Notes under the pieces: model-generated | What the model saw: the letters and a program-made list of their open reading frames with translations, nothing else | The model's database searches: none | What the model was told of the DNA's origin: nothing | In this document: piece after piece, positions 44,298-55,670 of the stretch | How the letters are laid out: each line of letters starts with the position of its first letter | How positions within the stretch are numbered: the stretch's first letter is position 1 | Assembly: GCF_901000735.1 (NCBI RefSeq) | Contig: NC_081542.1 | Location: forward strand, 35,881,325 to 35,945,324 | DNA length: 64,000 nt | Direction: 5' to 3' | Source of the DNA: Corylus avellana | Taxonomy: Eukaryota; Streptophyta; Magnoliopsida; Fagales; Betulaceae | Program-made: the position numbers and the translations under genes

Positions 44298-44714
44298 CAC
44301 TACAAAAAACCTGCCCTTTATTGACGTGGCAAACAGTAACTCATGTTTGCCACGTCAATAAATTTTGATGTGTCTAAATAGACAAGTAAAAAAAATATTT
44401 TTGACATGTTGGATTTTAACACGTCAAAAATTTTTGGCATTAAAAATTTTTGACGTGTTAATGGAACACGTCAAAACTTTTTGACGTGCCATTTTAGCAC
44501 GTCAAAACTTTTTGACGTGTTAGTTAGACACGTCAAAAATTACAATTAATTATAATTATAATTAGGTATTAATTGGTATCAAAAATATGTATTAAAAAAA
44601 ATAATGTAGTGAATTAATTTTAATTGGCATGAAAAATTAATTTTATCATATTAGTATAAATTAATTGGTATATATGTATACGTATATATCACATGCATGC
44701 CAATTAATATCACA

Positions 44715-44746
<32 letters not shown>

Positions 44747-45344
44747 ATCATACTATTGTATATATATCAATTAATATCATATATATGATCATATTAGCAT
44801 ATGTGTACATGCATAATCATACTATTGTATACCAATTAATATAATTATCACATGCGTGCATATAAATCAATCATTTCATTAATATTAATTTGAATATGAT
44901 ATTATCATACATAAATCAGTCTAGTAATATTAATATGATAGTCATATTAATTTTTTAAAAATATATAAGACATACAGAATACATTTATTTTATAAGACCC
45001 GCAAACCTCACATGAACTCGGCCAACATAAAATATGTGGTCGGTGAGTGGATTATTGAGCCCTCATGAAAAAATGGATTTAATTATCTGTACATCTAGAA
45101 TATTAATTTATTTATTCTTTAATTAGTTTTAAGTATATTGTATGGATAATGTGTTATATAAGAGAAAAAAAATGATATAATAGAATAAATAAATGATATA
45201 AATTAAAATTTAAAAGTTTAAAAATTTAAGTTGGTATTTTTGACGTGTCAAATATGACACGTCAAGAACTTCTTGACGTGTCACATGTGGATACGTCAAG
45301 AAATTTTGACCTGTCAAAATGGCATGTCAAAATTTTTTGACGTG
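44298..45344 (+). mobile_element. CACTA-like repeat element, left part
   Basis: Starts CACTACAAAAAACCTGCCC at 44298. From 44398 to 44540 there are many inverted TTTTTGACGTG / CACGTCAAAA boxes, a subterminal pattern usual for non-autonomous CACTA elements. An AT-rich body follows, and the boxes return at 45240-45344. It is interrupted by the Athila-type element; the right part is 51034-51700. No right terminus is found. Confidence 0.55.
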
Positions 45345-46655
45345 TGATAAGTGCCAAATATTTTATATTTGGACCCCTTTATTTACATTAGTTAATCCTT
45401 TAGCTGTGTCGTTATTTAATATTTTGTGTTAGTTTTATGTTTTTAATGTTTTGTAGGTCAATAAAGAAAAACTACAGCTTTAAAGAAGAAAATGCAAAGT
45501 TTGGAAGAAAGCATACTTTGAGAAGACCTAAATGATGTGGTTTAGATCAACTGAATCCAAGAAAAAGGTTGAATCGAATTAAAGATCAGATTTGATAAGA
45601 TTTCGGATCGGATTCAAATTCAGATTTTGTACATGTTTCAGTATTTTAACTATAACTTTTCACTCAAATATTGGATTGAAGTGATTCAAGCGGCATTGGA
45701 AAGCTAATTCAAAATACGACAATTTGTTGTGAAATAGGATTTTCCTAATTCGGATGGTTTCTATGCCAAAATCGCCCCACAATTAAAAGATACAAATTTG
45801 GACGAATCCTATTCCGAACTTCTATTTTGAGTGGAAGACAGACCTCCGAATTATCTAGGTTTGATAGGGATTTTAGGACTTTCCTAAGCCTATAAATAGA
45901 CCTCTTTGCATTCAAGAAAAGATACACAATCTTAGAGAGCAAAATTATTTTGTTTAGTTTTTCTTTAGGTTTAGGTTTAGGTTTAGATTTTATTTTGATG
46001 TTGAGTTAAATTCCCAACTAAGGTTGGGGACGAGCCTCACTTATGAAGAACGACATCACTTTTATGTAAGTCTTTATTTATCTGATTTTATTGAGTTTTA
46101 TATTTCAATTGTTTTACTTCTAATCAATGTGTGGAGTGATTCTTTGATATCTCTTGTGATTCAAGGATACATGTGATGGTTTGAGATAATTTCATATGAT
46201 TGATTGCTTGGTTTTTAACTCATAAAAATTGGATATCCCTTGTGATTTGTTCTACGGATACATCTGATGTTTCAATTGAATTTGGATTCCTTTCGTGATT
46301 TTGTCAATGAATGGATACATGGTATGGTTTTGATTAATTCTTTGAAGCATAGTAAAACATACATAAGATTTAAATTATGAGAACTTCGGATAAATATTGA
46401 TGAACATGAAGTATGTTGTTATGATTCGGTGAGTGTGGATTCCTAAACCTTAGTCTTTACCTTTTGTTTTATTTTATTTAGTTTATGTTTATCCTTTAAT
46501 TTTCAAAACTCAAAATTCAAACTTCTTTTGGAACTAAGTTAAGGTAAAATTAGTTTAGATATAAGTTGTTCTTTCAAAAGTACAATTCCCTGTGGGTTCG
46601 ACCTTGCACTTGCAATCGATTCGTGCACTTGCGAGTTAAATAAATTTGTACAACA
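45345..46655 (+). repeat. 5' LTR of the gag-only element
   Basis: TGATAAGTGCC to TTTGTACAACA. TATA box near 45889; CAACTAAGGTTG at 46015; GGATAT/GGATACA repeats at 46120-46330. Confidence 0.9.
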
Positions 46656-46661
46656 AGTTTT

Positions 46662-46679
46662 TGGCGCTGTTACCGGGGA
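46662..46679 (+). promoter_or_regulatory. primer binding site of the gag-only element
   Basis: TGGCGCTGTTACCGGGGA, tRNA-Asp type with two transitions at positions other than those in the composite element. Confidence 0.75.
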
Positions 46680-47085
46680 ATTGTTCAATTTTTTAAACCA
46701 ATTTATTTCTAAATTAGTTTTATTCCTCTACTAGTTATAATTAGGATTTTATTTTTCTGCAATTTGTTTTGTTTTATTCATGTTACTAATAAAAAATAAA
46801 AATAAAAAAGATTTTTCTTGTTGTTTTTTGTTTTGTTTGGCTTGTTTTACAGTTCTGCCGCAGCACTTTCCGCACATCAGCGCAATCTAGCGCACTCACA
46901 ACAAAGGCAGCAGTTCCGTAGATCTTTGCCAAAAATTTATTTTTGGTCCTTTCTGTGAGTTTTTAAATTTTTGTTTTAATTTTTTTAAAAAAAATTTTAT
47001 TTGTGTTAGTTTTTTTATTTTTTATTTTTAAAAATGGTTAATGTTTTATGTGGGAAATCTGCATGCTAAAAAGTGAGGGGGAAGC

Positions 47086-48384
47086 ATGAATTTTTATTTT
47101 AATGATTTTAATGCCTCTCCTAGTTATAGGACACCAGCTCCTACTAACTACCCTCAAAATTTTTACCCACATAAACCATGTTCATATTGTTTCAATCCTA
47201 ATCATGAGGAAAACAATTGTCCAAATCTGCGAGCTGAGCTCGATGACTTATGGGACAAATTAGACCAAATAAGAGCAGATAGATCTAACTTTTCATATGA
47301 ACAAATGAACACCAGTTTCTCCAGCCCGGGGTTTGATTCAAATTTCAATTGTTATAACCTGGTCTGAAGCAACCAATCTGATTTCTCAAGATCAGCTCAG
47401 GCTAGAGGAAATTATGCTCACCAATTTGATGAATTGCACCATTCAGAATATCCGCAGTTCAATCATCAAGCTCAACCTCCTGTTTATCAATCCATTACTC
47501 AAATGCCACAACCTGCACCACAATTATCACTGGAATACATGATGAAAACATTAATAGAAAAAGTCGACCAATCCAACTCCCAAGCTATACAAGAGCTCAA
47601 GAATTCTAACTCCCAAGCTATACAAGAGCTAAAAAGTTTTACCAATCAAGCTGTACAGGAGCTGAGGAATTCCAACATGGCTAATGGCAAAGACATACGA
47701 GAACTTAAGCAAGCTATGACCAAGATAGAAGGACAAATCGGTCATCTAGTTGCTAACTTCAACAAAATAGAGGAAGAAGAGCTTCAAAGTCAACAGATGG
47801 CTGAAAGGCACTACATGATTGATGAGGATGATTCTGAAAATTCTTATCATGAGCATGCCCAAGTCACCATCACACTTAAAAGTGAGGAAATTATGGATAA
47901 CAAAGAGGAGGAAAAGAAAGAGGAGCAAGTTGAGCACCCTGAGCAAGTTGAGTACCATGAGAACAATGAGTCACCAACGGATCCTAATCTGCCCAGTGAC
48001 ATGGAAGTGAGTACTGAAGCTCCTGCCTGCATCACTGTCCCTCTTGAGGCACATCAAGAGCCCAAAGCTTCATCGCCTGAATGTTTCAAAGAGCCATCTT
48101 ATGTCAAAATACTCAAGGACTTGTGCACTCAAGCACACAAATCTAGGAACCACTTTCCTAAGAAGATCCTTCGAAGCAAGAAATTCTACATAAGATGGCG
48201 AAATATCCTTCCAAAGGGGTATGAAGTTTTGAAGAAGAAGGGGTGGAAGGGATTGGTTGGACATCCGCATGATAGGGGAAAGCGCTGTAAAGTTTTCTCC
48301 TCCAGTTTATTTTCTGCACTTCACTCCAAAAATTATTTCTTCCCTTTTTCATTACATGTTAATTTTATTTATTTTTGTTTCTAA
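47086..48384 (+). pseudogene. gag-derived ORF of the non-autonomous Athila-type element
   Basis: One frame of about 430 codons with a single stop at 47365-47367. It lacks the capsid core. The first part has a well-formed zinc knuckle CSYCFNPNHEENNC (CX2CX4HX4C), whereas the full-length copies have a damaged one. The middle has repeated SNSQAIQELK segments, two close copies plus variants, likely a coiled coil and homologous to the IQELK region of the full-length gag. An acidic part follows, then a basic end with WRNILPKGYEVLKKKGWKGL and HPHDRGKRC that has no counterpart in the full-length copies here. Whether this is a functional partner protein or a remnant is open. Confidence 0.7.
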
Positions 48385-49687
48385 CAGCAATTAATCTTTT
48401 GATATTGTTTCTATGAAAAAAATATTGCTGTTAGTTTTTGTTGACAGGTGTTTTGGTGTTTAAGTTTGGAGGATGCCCTGCCCCTTTTTCACACCTTGAG
48501 ATTTCCTTACTTCCGGTAATGTATTTCTATACTACACATTGAGGGCATTGTGTAATTCAAGTTTAAGGGTATGGAAAAACACTTTGTCTGTTTATTTTTG
48601 TTCTTATTTGTTTATTTTTATTTGTCATTTTGTGTTAAAAAAATTTTGAAAAAAAAAAAATTGTGCTATGTTGTTGTCAAGTTTGAGTTAAACTGTAACT
48701 GTGATTTACATTTCATTAGCTTGCTTAAAGGGTTGAACAAATTATTATGTCATTAGGAGTCTAAGTCCCTTGACTTATTTTTTGGTAAAAGAGATTTCAC
48801 TTGTTTTGAGATAAATTTTCATGAGCACATTAGCATGTTTTCTGTGAGGTATGATGCTTAAGCTTAGGCTTGTTCTCTTTGAGATTTGTTGGATGACCTA
48901 TTGATGAATAACCATTGGCTTGCAAGATATAAAAAAAAATAAATAAATAAATAAATAAGAGAAGGAAAAAGAAAAGAAAGATCATGTTGAGTTTTTCACT
49001 GAGTAACCGGACCTCTTGCCTCATTAAGCATTGAGTGTTCGCGTCAAAAGGTGTGAAGTTCAGTGTTGATTTATGATATGGCTAATCTGACTTCGTAGCC
49101 TTTTTGACTTAAGTTAATAAGTCCTTAAGGATGTTCTACATCTAGTGCCCTAAAGCCACCTGGCTTGGGAGTCATTGGCCTAACACTTGTTACATGAGTC
49201 AATTAGAAAGCTTAAGTGAGTTAGACAGTGAAGAGCCTGTTTAAAAAAAAAAAAAAAAAAAAAGGAAAAAAATCGAACTTGTCTTGAGTTTAAGTTGAAA
49301 ACTTCATGATTGTATGTTAATTACACTTTACACATTTCAGAACATATGAGGTCTCAATTGTCCATTTATGAGTGATTTGATTTTGGATTTCCTTTTGACT
49401 GTTATGATGGTGTTTGTCTTTTTAAGTTTGCTCATGAATAAGAATCATGGTTTATGTGAAACTTCTTTCTTGCTAACAATATAGTGCACAATGTTTGTGG
49501 GTATTATTCCTGTTAAGCCCTCACGAGCCTTCACTCGTCCACTAGGGATGCCTAGGGGTTTAAAAAGCTTGTTGTATATGCTAAATGCAATCGTCTCTCC
49601 CACGAAAGAGGATTTATGTTTCTCATTTTCATTTTATTTTTCATTTTGTTTTGCTAAGGGACTAGCAAATGTAAGTTTAGGGGTGTT
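48385..49687 (+). other. 3' non-coding region of the gag-only element
   Basis: Closely matches 18780-19998 of the full-length element, including the TTGAGGRCAWTGTGT block and the short frame MFVGIIPVKPSRAF at 49491. PPT-like purines precede the LTR at 49688. Confidence 0.7.
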
Positions 49688-51028
49688 TGATAAGTGCCAA
49701 ATATTTCATATTTGGACCCCTTTATTTACATTAGTTAATCCTTTAGCTGTGTCGTTATTTAATATTTTGTGTTAGTTTTGTGTTTTTAATGTTTTGTAGG
49801 TCAATAAAGAAAAACTACAGCTTTAAAGGAGAAAATGCAAAGTTTGGAAGAAAGCATACTTTGAGAAGACCTAGATGATGTGGTTAAGATCAACCGAATC
49901 CAAGAAAAAGATTAAATCAGATTAAAGATCAGATTGGATAAGATTTCGGATCGGATTCAAATTCAGATTCTGTACACGTCTCAATATTTTGACTATAACT
50001 TTCCGCTCAAATATTGGATTGAAGTGATTCAAGCGGCATTGGAAAGCTAATTCAAAATACTACAATTTTTTTTTTTTTTGTGAAATAGGATTTTCCTAAT
50101 TCGGACGGTTTCTATGCCAAAATCGCCCCGCAATTAAAGGATACAAATCTGGATAAATCCTATTCCGATTTCAGACTTCTATTTTGACTGGGAGACAGAC
50201 CTCCGAATTATCTAGGTTTGATAGTACTTTTAGGACTTTCCTAAACCGATAAATAGACCTCTTTACATTCAAGAAAAGATACACAATCCTAGAGAGCAAA
50301 ATTCTTTTGTTTAGTTTTTCTTTAGGTTTAGGTTTAGGTTTAGATTTTATTTTGATGTGGAGCTAAATTCCCAACTAAGGTTGGGGATGAAGCCTCACTG
50401 ATGAAGAACGACATCACTTTTATGTAAGTCTTTATTTATCCGATTTTATTGAGTTTTATATTTCAATTGTTTTACTTCTAATCAATGTGTGGAGTGATTT
50501 TTGGATATCTCTTGTGATTCAAAGATACATGTGATGATTTGACATAATTTCATATGATTGATTGCTTGGTTTTTAACTCATAAAAATTGGATATCCCTTG
50601 TGATTTGTTCTACGGATACATCTGGTGTTTCAATTGAATTTGAATTCCTTTTGTGATTTGGTCAATGAATGGATACATGGTATGGTTTTGATTAATTCTT
50701 TGAAGCATAGTAAAACATACATAAGATTTAAATTGTGAAAACTTTGGATAAATATTGATGAACATGGAGTATGTTGTTATGATTCAGTGAGTGTGGATTC
50801 CTAAACCTTAATCTTTACCTTTTGTTTTATTTTATTTAGTTTATGTTTACCCTTTAATTTTCAAAACTCAAAATTCAAACTTCTTTTGGAACCAAAATAG
50901 GGTAAAATTAGTTTAGATATAAGTTGTTCTTTTAAAAATACAATTCCCTGTGGGTTCGACCTCGCACTTGCAATCCATTATATTGCAATCGATTCGTGCA
51001 CTTGCAAGTTAAATAAATTTGCACAACA
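49688..51028 (+). repeat. 3' LTR of the gag-only element
   Basis: TGATAAGTGCC to TTTGCACAACA, followed by ACGTG. CAACTAAGGTTG at 50372; GGATAT/GGATACA repeats at 50470-50680. Confidence 0.9.
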
Positions 51029-51033
51029 ACGTG

Positions 51034-51700
51034 TTTCATAGGCACATCAAAAATTTTTGACGTGTCATTATTGGACACGTCAAAAATTTTAATTAACTAT
51101 AACTAAAATTAATTAGGTATTAAAAAATTAAAATTTGAATTGGTATGAAAAATTAATTTTATCATATTAGTATAAATTAATTGGTATATACGTATATATC
51201 ACATGCATGCCAATTAGCTAGTATCATTATCATACTGTTGTATACCGGCCAATTAATATCATAATCATACTATTGTACAATTAATATTATCACATGCATA
51301 TAAATCACACATTTCATTAATATGATATGATATGATATTATATTATCATGCATAAATCATTATAGTAATATTAATGTGATAGCCATATTAATTTTAAAAA
51401 AATATATAGGACATACACAATACATTTATTTTATAAGACCCGCAAACCCACATGAACTCGGCCAACACAAAATACAATGTTCGGTGAGTGGATTGTTGAG
51501 CCCTCACGAAAAAATGAATTTTATTATCTGTACATCTAGAATATTAATTTATTTATTCTCTAATTAGTTTTAAGTATATTGTATGTATAATGGGTTATAT
51601 AAGAGAAAAAAAAATGATATAAATGAAAATTTATATCATTTTATCTTGCAATTCTTGACGTGTCACATGTGGACACGTCATAAAATGGTGACATATTATT
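51034..51700 (+). mobile_element. CACTA-like repeat element, right part
   Basis: Resumes with TTTTTGACGTG/CACGTCAAAA boxes. It then repeats the body seen at about 44520-45300 (shared blocks include AAATTAATTGGTATAT and TAAGACCCGCAAACC) and ends with boxes at 51655-51690. The element therefore contained a tandem duplication of about 800 bases before the Athila insertion. Confidence 0.6.
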
Positions 51701-52742
51701 TGAAAACTAAATTTTGAAAAGAAATTTGGAATATGTAACACTCCTCTGTTATGCAATTAAAATATATGTTAATAATAAAATAATTTAAATAATTGAAATA
51801 CTTAATAAAATATATGTTAATTTAAATAATATATATATATATATAGAACTACGGAGTTAGCCTCCCCTTTTTTTTTTCCTTTCTGGCATTTTGAGACCTC
51901 CCCTCATGTTTTTTTTTTTTTCTTCAGCTCCGGCCAGCCGTGCTTCACACAGCCCTCCCCTCTGCATTTGTCTCACTCGCGTTCTCTCTCTCACTACGTA
52001 CCTAGCTTGCTACCGGCCGTCCTCTTTTTCACGTTCTCTCTCTCTCTCAGTGGTTCTCTCTCTCACCGCCCGTCACCTCTGCTGCTCCCTCTGGCAACCA
52101 CGAGCTCAAACTCCGGCGGCCTCTCACACCATTAATATATAACATACTAACTTACTAAATACTAAGTGACTAACTAGTAGTCTAATAGTAGTAATACTTA
52201 ATAGTTAATATTAATAACTTATCATGTTAGGTTATTTAGTTATCAACTTATCCCTAGGTTACTAACTAAGTAACTAGACTAACTAGTAGTCTATAATGTC
52301 TAGTTGTTTTAGTGTTTTAACTTTTAAGTCTCATAATCCTAATTAATATATCTCTAAGACAAAAACGAGTAAGTACGTAACATATATAGATTATAGTTTA
52401 TAAACATAACTACATTACTGAATTACTGTCATTACATATTAAATTTGAAATTTGTAATTAATATATCATAGATCAATACATCATATGATTCATATATGTC
52501 ATTAATTTATAATCAACTTTGTATATAACGTTACGTGTTTGTAACTTTGTAATAATTTCAAATCATATTGATTAATATATGATATATCATATGATTCATA
52601 TATGATATATCATATATGTAATAATTAATATGTTAAATTATTATAATTAAATTATAATAACTTGTATATAATGTTACACACTATTAACTAGCAACAAGTA
52701 ACATAAGTTACATAACTACAAAGCATAAGTAACATAATTAAT
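51701..52742. other. AT-rich region with a CT-rich patch, no gene supported
   Basis: 51870-52130 is pyrimidine-rich with TCTCTC runs and an 83-codon frame of low complexity; I do not call it a gene. The rest is AT-rich with short ATATGAT-type palindromes. Confidence 0.5.
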
Positions 52743-53011
52743 TCAAAATCAATTTAGCATCCTCTATTATTTGACCATATCTACTCTCATTCTCTATCAA
52801 ATTGAAAACCTAACCATTTACAACGGAATATAAATGTTGTTGCCCATCTATTAGCGAAGTTAGCTACTAGAAGTGTCATAGATCAAATTTGGAGTGATGA
52901 GATACCCGACTATATCTGTGATATTGTTTAAGCAGAGCAAATTATTTCAGCTCGTTTTTTATTAATGAAGAAGAAATTTTTTCTCAAAAAAAAATAAAAA
53001 AATAAAAAAAT
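52743..53011 (+). mobile_element. 5'-truncated LINE 3' end with 15-base target duplication
   Basis: The frame reads NINVVAHLLAKLATRSVIDQ and IWSDEIPDYICDIV then TAA, the last residues of a plant LINE RNase H, followed by a 3' UTR and an A-rich tail at 52985-53011. AGTAACATAATTAAT occurs on both sides (52728-52742, 53012-53026), proving a target-primed insertion of only 269 bases. It is from a different LINE family to the two larger ones. Confidence 0.88.
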
Positions 53012-53394
53012 AGTAACATAATTAATATATAACTAGTTAGTAGTTACATATTAATTACCTTTAAGCTTTGTAATTACTTATATCATACATTCTTATTCCA
53101 ATGTTTTGTAATTTAGTATATATTAAGTAATAAGTATTAATTAAGTTATTAAATTATAAAATTATAACGATGATTAATAACGTATTCCATATAATACTAG
53201 TTATACCCTTCATTAGATAATTGCATACACATTAAAATTTAAATATATGTCACTATAATTAATAACACAGTAAATATAATGTTAGTTATACCCTTAATTA
53301 ATTAATTGCATACACATTAAATCTATAATTATTATTGATTAATAACATAGTCCATAAACAAATTAAAGTTACATTGTCGTGTGGGTCGGGTCGG
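53012..53394. other. AT-rich spacer, no gene seen
   Basis: Short repeats of TAATTAATTGCATACACATTAAA appear twice (near 53220 and 53300); otherwise nothing is recognised. Confidence 0.5.
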
Positions 53395-53661
53395 GTCAAT
53401 CGATAATCGGGTTGAGCTCGCAAGCCCTAAACGAGCTGGGCGAGCTGGTTGACCTCGACTTAAACGAGTCGAACTCACGAGCCTGTAAACGAGTGGGGCG
53501 AACTGGCCAAGCTCGACTTAAACAAGTCGAACTCACGAGCCCTCATCGATCTTAATTGAGCGAGTCAGGTATGTGTCACTAAATAATTGAGCAAGTTTCA
53601 ACAGTAACGAGTGAGCTTATACAATGTCGAGTGGGTTGTCGAGTATGTCGGCTCATTTACA
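53395..53661 (-). repeat. CGAGC-rich transposon end (right)
   Basis: On the minus strand it begins TGTAAATGAGCCGACATACT and is rich in CTCG/GAGC words, with internal near-duplicate segments around AAGTCGAACTCACGAGCC. Its end matches 42127-42140 inverted over 14 bases; the rest differs, so the two may be ends of different family members. Confidence 0.45.
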
Positions 53662-55219
53662 GGCCTAACTGATGTTAGGGGTAGGGGAGGCAGGGGCACT
53701 CACCTTTACAAAAATTTTGAAAAGAAGAAAAAAAAAATTAGAAGGCTTTCTAATATATATATATTTTTTTTTAGTATCTAGCCCCTACTCTTCTTCTTCC
53801 TATCTTTTTTCTCTTCCGGTCTTTCTTCACCTTTTTTTTGCAGTTTTATAAGTGTTGTTGGTTTGTGAAATTTTATTGTTTGTTCAGCATATAGAGGTAT
53901 GTTAAAATAATGATTAAATGATTAAATTTGTCTCTTTTTATTAGCTTAAGTTTTTGGGACAACTGATAATTTAACATGGTATCAGAACCAAAGGTCATGG
54001 ATTGAACCTTGACTCTGTTAATTCTGATTAAATAGTTAAATTTATATCTTCGTATTGGTTTTGAGACAATTATTAATTACATGGTGAGGTGTTAGATTAA
54101 TAAGAGATGGATGGTAGGTGAGCCGGCTTCCTTTCTCCGAGAAAGGGGTATATGGTTTGTAGCATAAGCGGCAGGCTACAATTACTTTTTGTTTTTTGTT
54201 TTTTTTTCTAGTTGGGGGGTTTTGTCAATTATACAAGTAAAATGTAGAGAAATCGTATTATTTTAGTAATAACGTTGACAACTTGATTTGGATAAGATCT
54301 AATGCTTAATATGTGGGGGAAATGCCACTACTGTAGTTAATTTTGCAAAAAGTGTCTATATGTAGCCTAGTAAAGTTTCTCACTACCATTATATATATAT
54401 ATATANNNNNNNNNNNNNNNNNNNNNNNNNNNNNNNNNNNNNNNNNNNNNNNNNNNNNNNNNNNNNNNNNNNNNNNNNNNNNNNNNNNNNNNNNNNNNNN
54501 NNNNNNNNNNNNNNNNNNNNNNNNNNNNNNNNNTTTTTTTTTTTTTCCATTTTGGCTTCAAACATTAGTAATAGTAAAAATAATAATAAAAAAACACTTA
54601 AAAACACCTAAACAGTTTTCCAGTAATATAACTTTTGAATAAAATTTTATCAGCAAAAATTTTATTTCCTAATACAATCTCAAACTGGCTCATAGTTTAG
54701 TAAAGTTCCAAGACTTTTCATTGTCTTTTAACAACGCATGAGTCAGCTGCTTCCCAGTGTTATTTCCTACCATTTCTCCTGCGGGGCTAGGTTTTAGGAG
54801 AGCAATCAATTTGATTCGATAAAAAGAAAAATAATTAATGATGGGACATATAGGCTTCATAAAAGATAAATATTTTATATTGTAAAGACATATTGTGTAA
54901 CAAAATATTTTACTAAACATTTTAAATTGTATTCATCGTATTTTTATATAATATATAAAAAAATAAAAATAAAAATTATTATTTAAATATCGCCCCTACG
55001 AAAATCAATTCCTAGCTCCATCAGACTGCTCAATCAAAAGGTCCATCTACTTGTATACAAGTATTTTCTCACGCTTTGGGACTCCACATAACTAGTTGAC
55101 AGTAAAAATCATTAAAGTTGTTAAGAAAATAAGTTCACCATATATAATTGCAAGTGTCCCGTATTGATTATCATCGACAAACATGAGTTGGATTACTGAC
55201 ATATATGCTCAAAGAATAT
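53662..55219. other. non-coding region with a 128-N gap
   Basis: Contains TGGTATCAGAACC at 53975-53990, resembling a tRNA-iMet-type primer site, but no LTR pair or coding sequence was found around it. N run at 54406-54533. The rest is AT-rich. Confidence 0.45.
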
Positions 55220-55228
55220 TTAATTTAA

Positions 55229-55415
55229 GGGGTAATAACTTTTTTGGTACTTCAGTTTTTATTTTTTTATTTTTTTTTCTCCCTAAATTTTAAAACGGGA
55301 CAAATCTAGTACCCAACCTATGGGAAAAGACAAAATAAATATCTCGGTTAGTTCCGTCAGTCCTACTAGAATTTTCATGTGTCACTCCCATAATAAGCCA
55401 CGTATCCTAAAAAGT
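55229..55415 (+). repeat. Pack-MULE left terminal inverted repeat
   Basis: Includes ACGGGACAAATCTAGTACCC and TGTCACTCCCATAATAAGCC; both are found reverse-complemented in the right arm. Confidence 0.85.
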
Positions 55416-55670
55416 AAAAATAATTAAAAAATAATAATAATAATAAAAAAACCTAAAAAAAAAAAAAAAAGCTGCCCTCTATTTGGTTGCCGAGAAAATA
55501 GGGGAAAGAATGTGTTGCTGAGTTGCCAAGAATTTATTTTTATTTCAGACACTATTACATGTCCAAGTTCTTTCGGATAATTTCAGAAACTAATTCCAAG
55601 ATTTCCTTGTTGATTTTTCTTCTTTGAAATTGATGTATTGATTTCTAAAATTTGCTAATATGCTCACCAG

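Larger units (their letters stand above)
45345..51028 (+). mobile_element. gag-only Athila-type element (non-autonomous)
   Basis: A 5684-base element with ACGTG on both sides (45340-45344, 51029-51033). The LTRs (45345-46655, 49688-51028) differ by a few percent, mostly transitions, by eye. The primer site is at 46662-46679 and the PPT just before 49688. The interior carries only a gag-derived frame, with no protease, RT or integrase, and then the same 3' non-coding region as the full-length elements. It looks like a deletion derivative depending on full-length relatives in trans. Confidence 0.9.

Noticed and set aside
51891..52142. 83-codon frame in CT-rich DNA
   Set aside because: Composition is low-complexity TCTC repeats giving Ser/Leu/Arg runs; no family resemblance.
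53975..53990. LTR retrotransposon primer site TGGTATCAGAACC
   Set aside because: No LTR pair or PPT could be matched around it, so no element is called.
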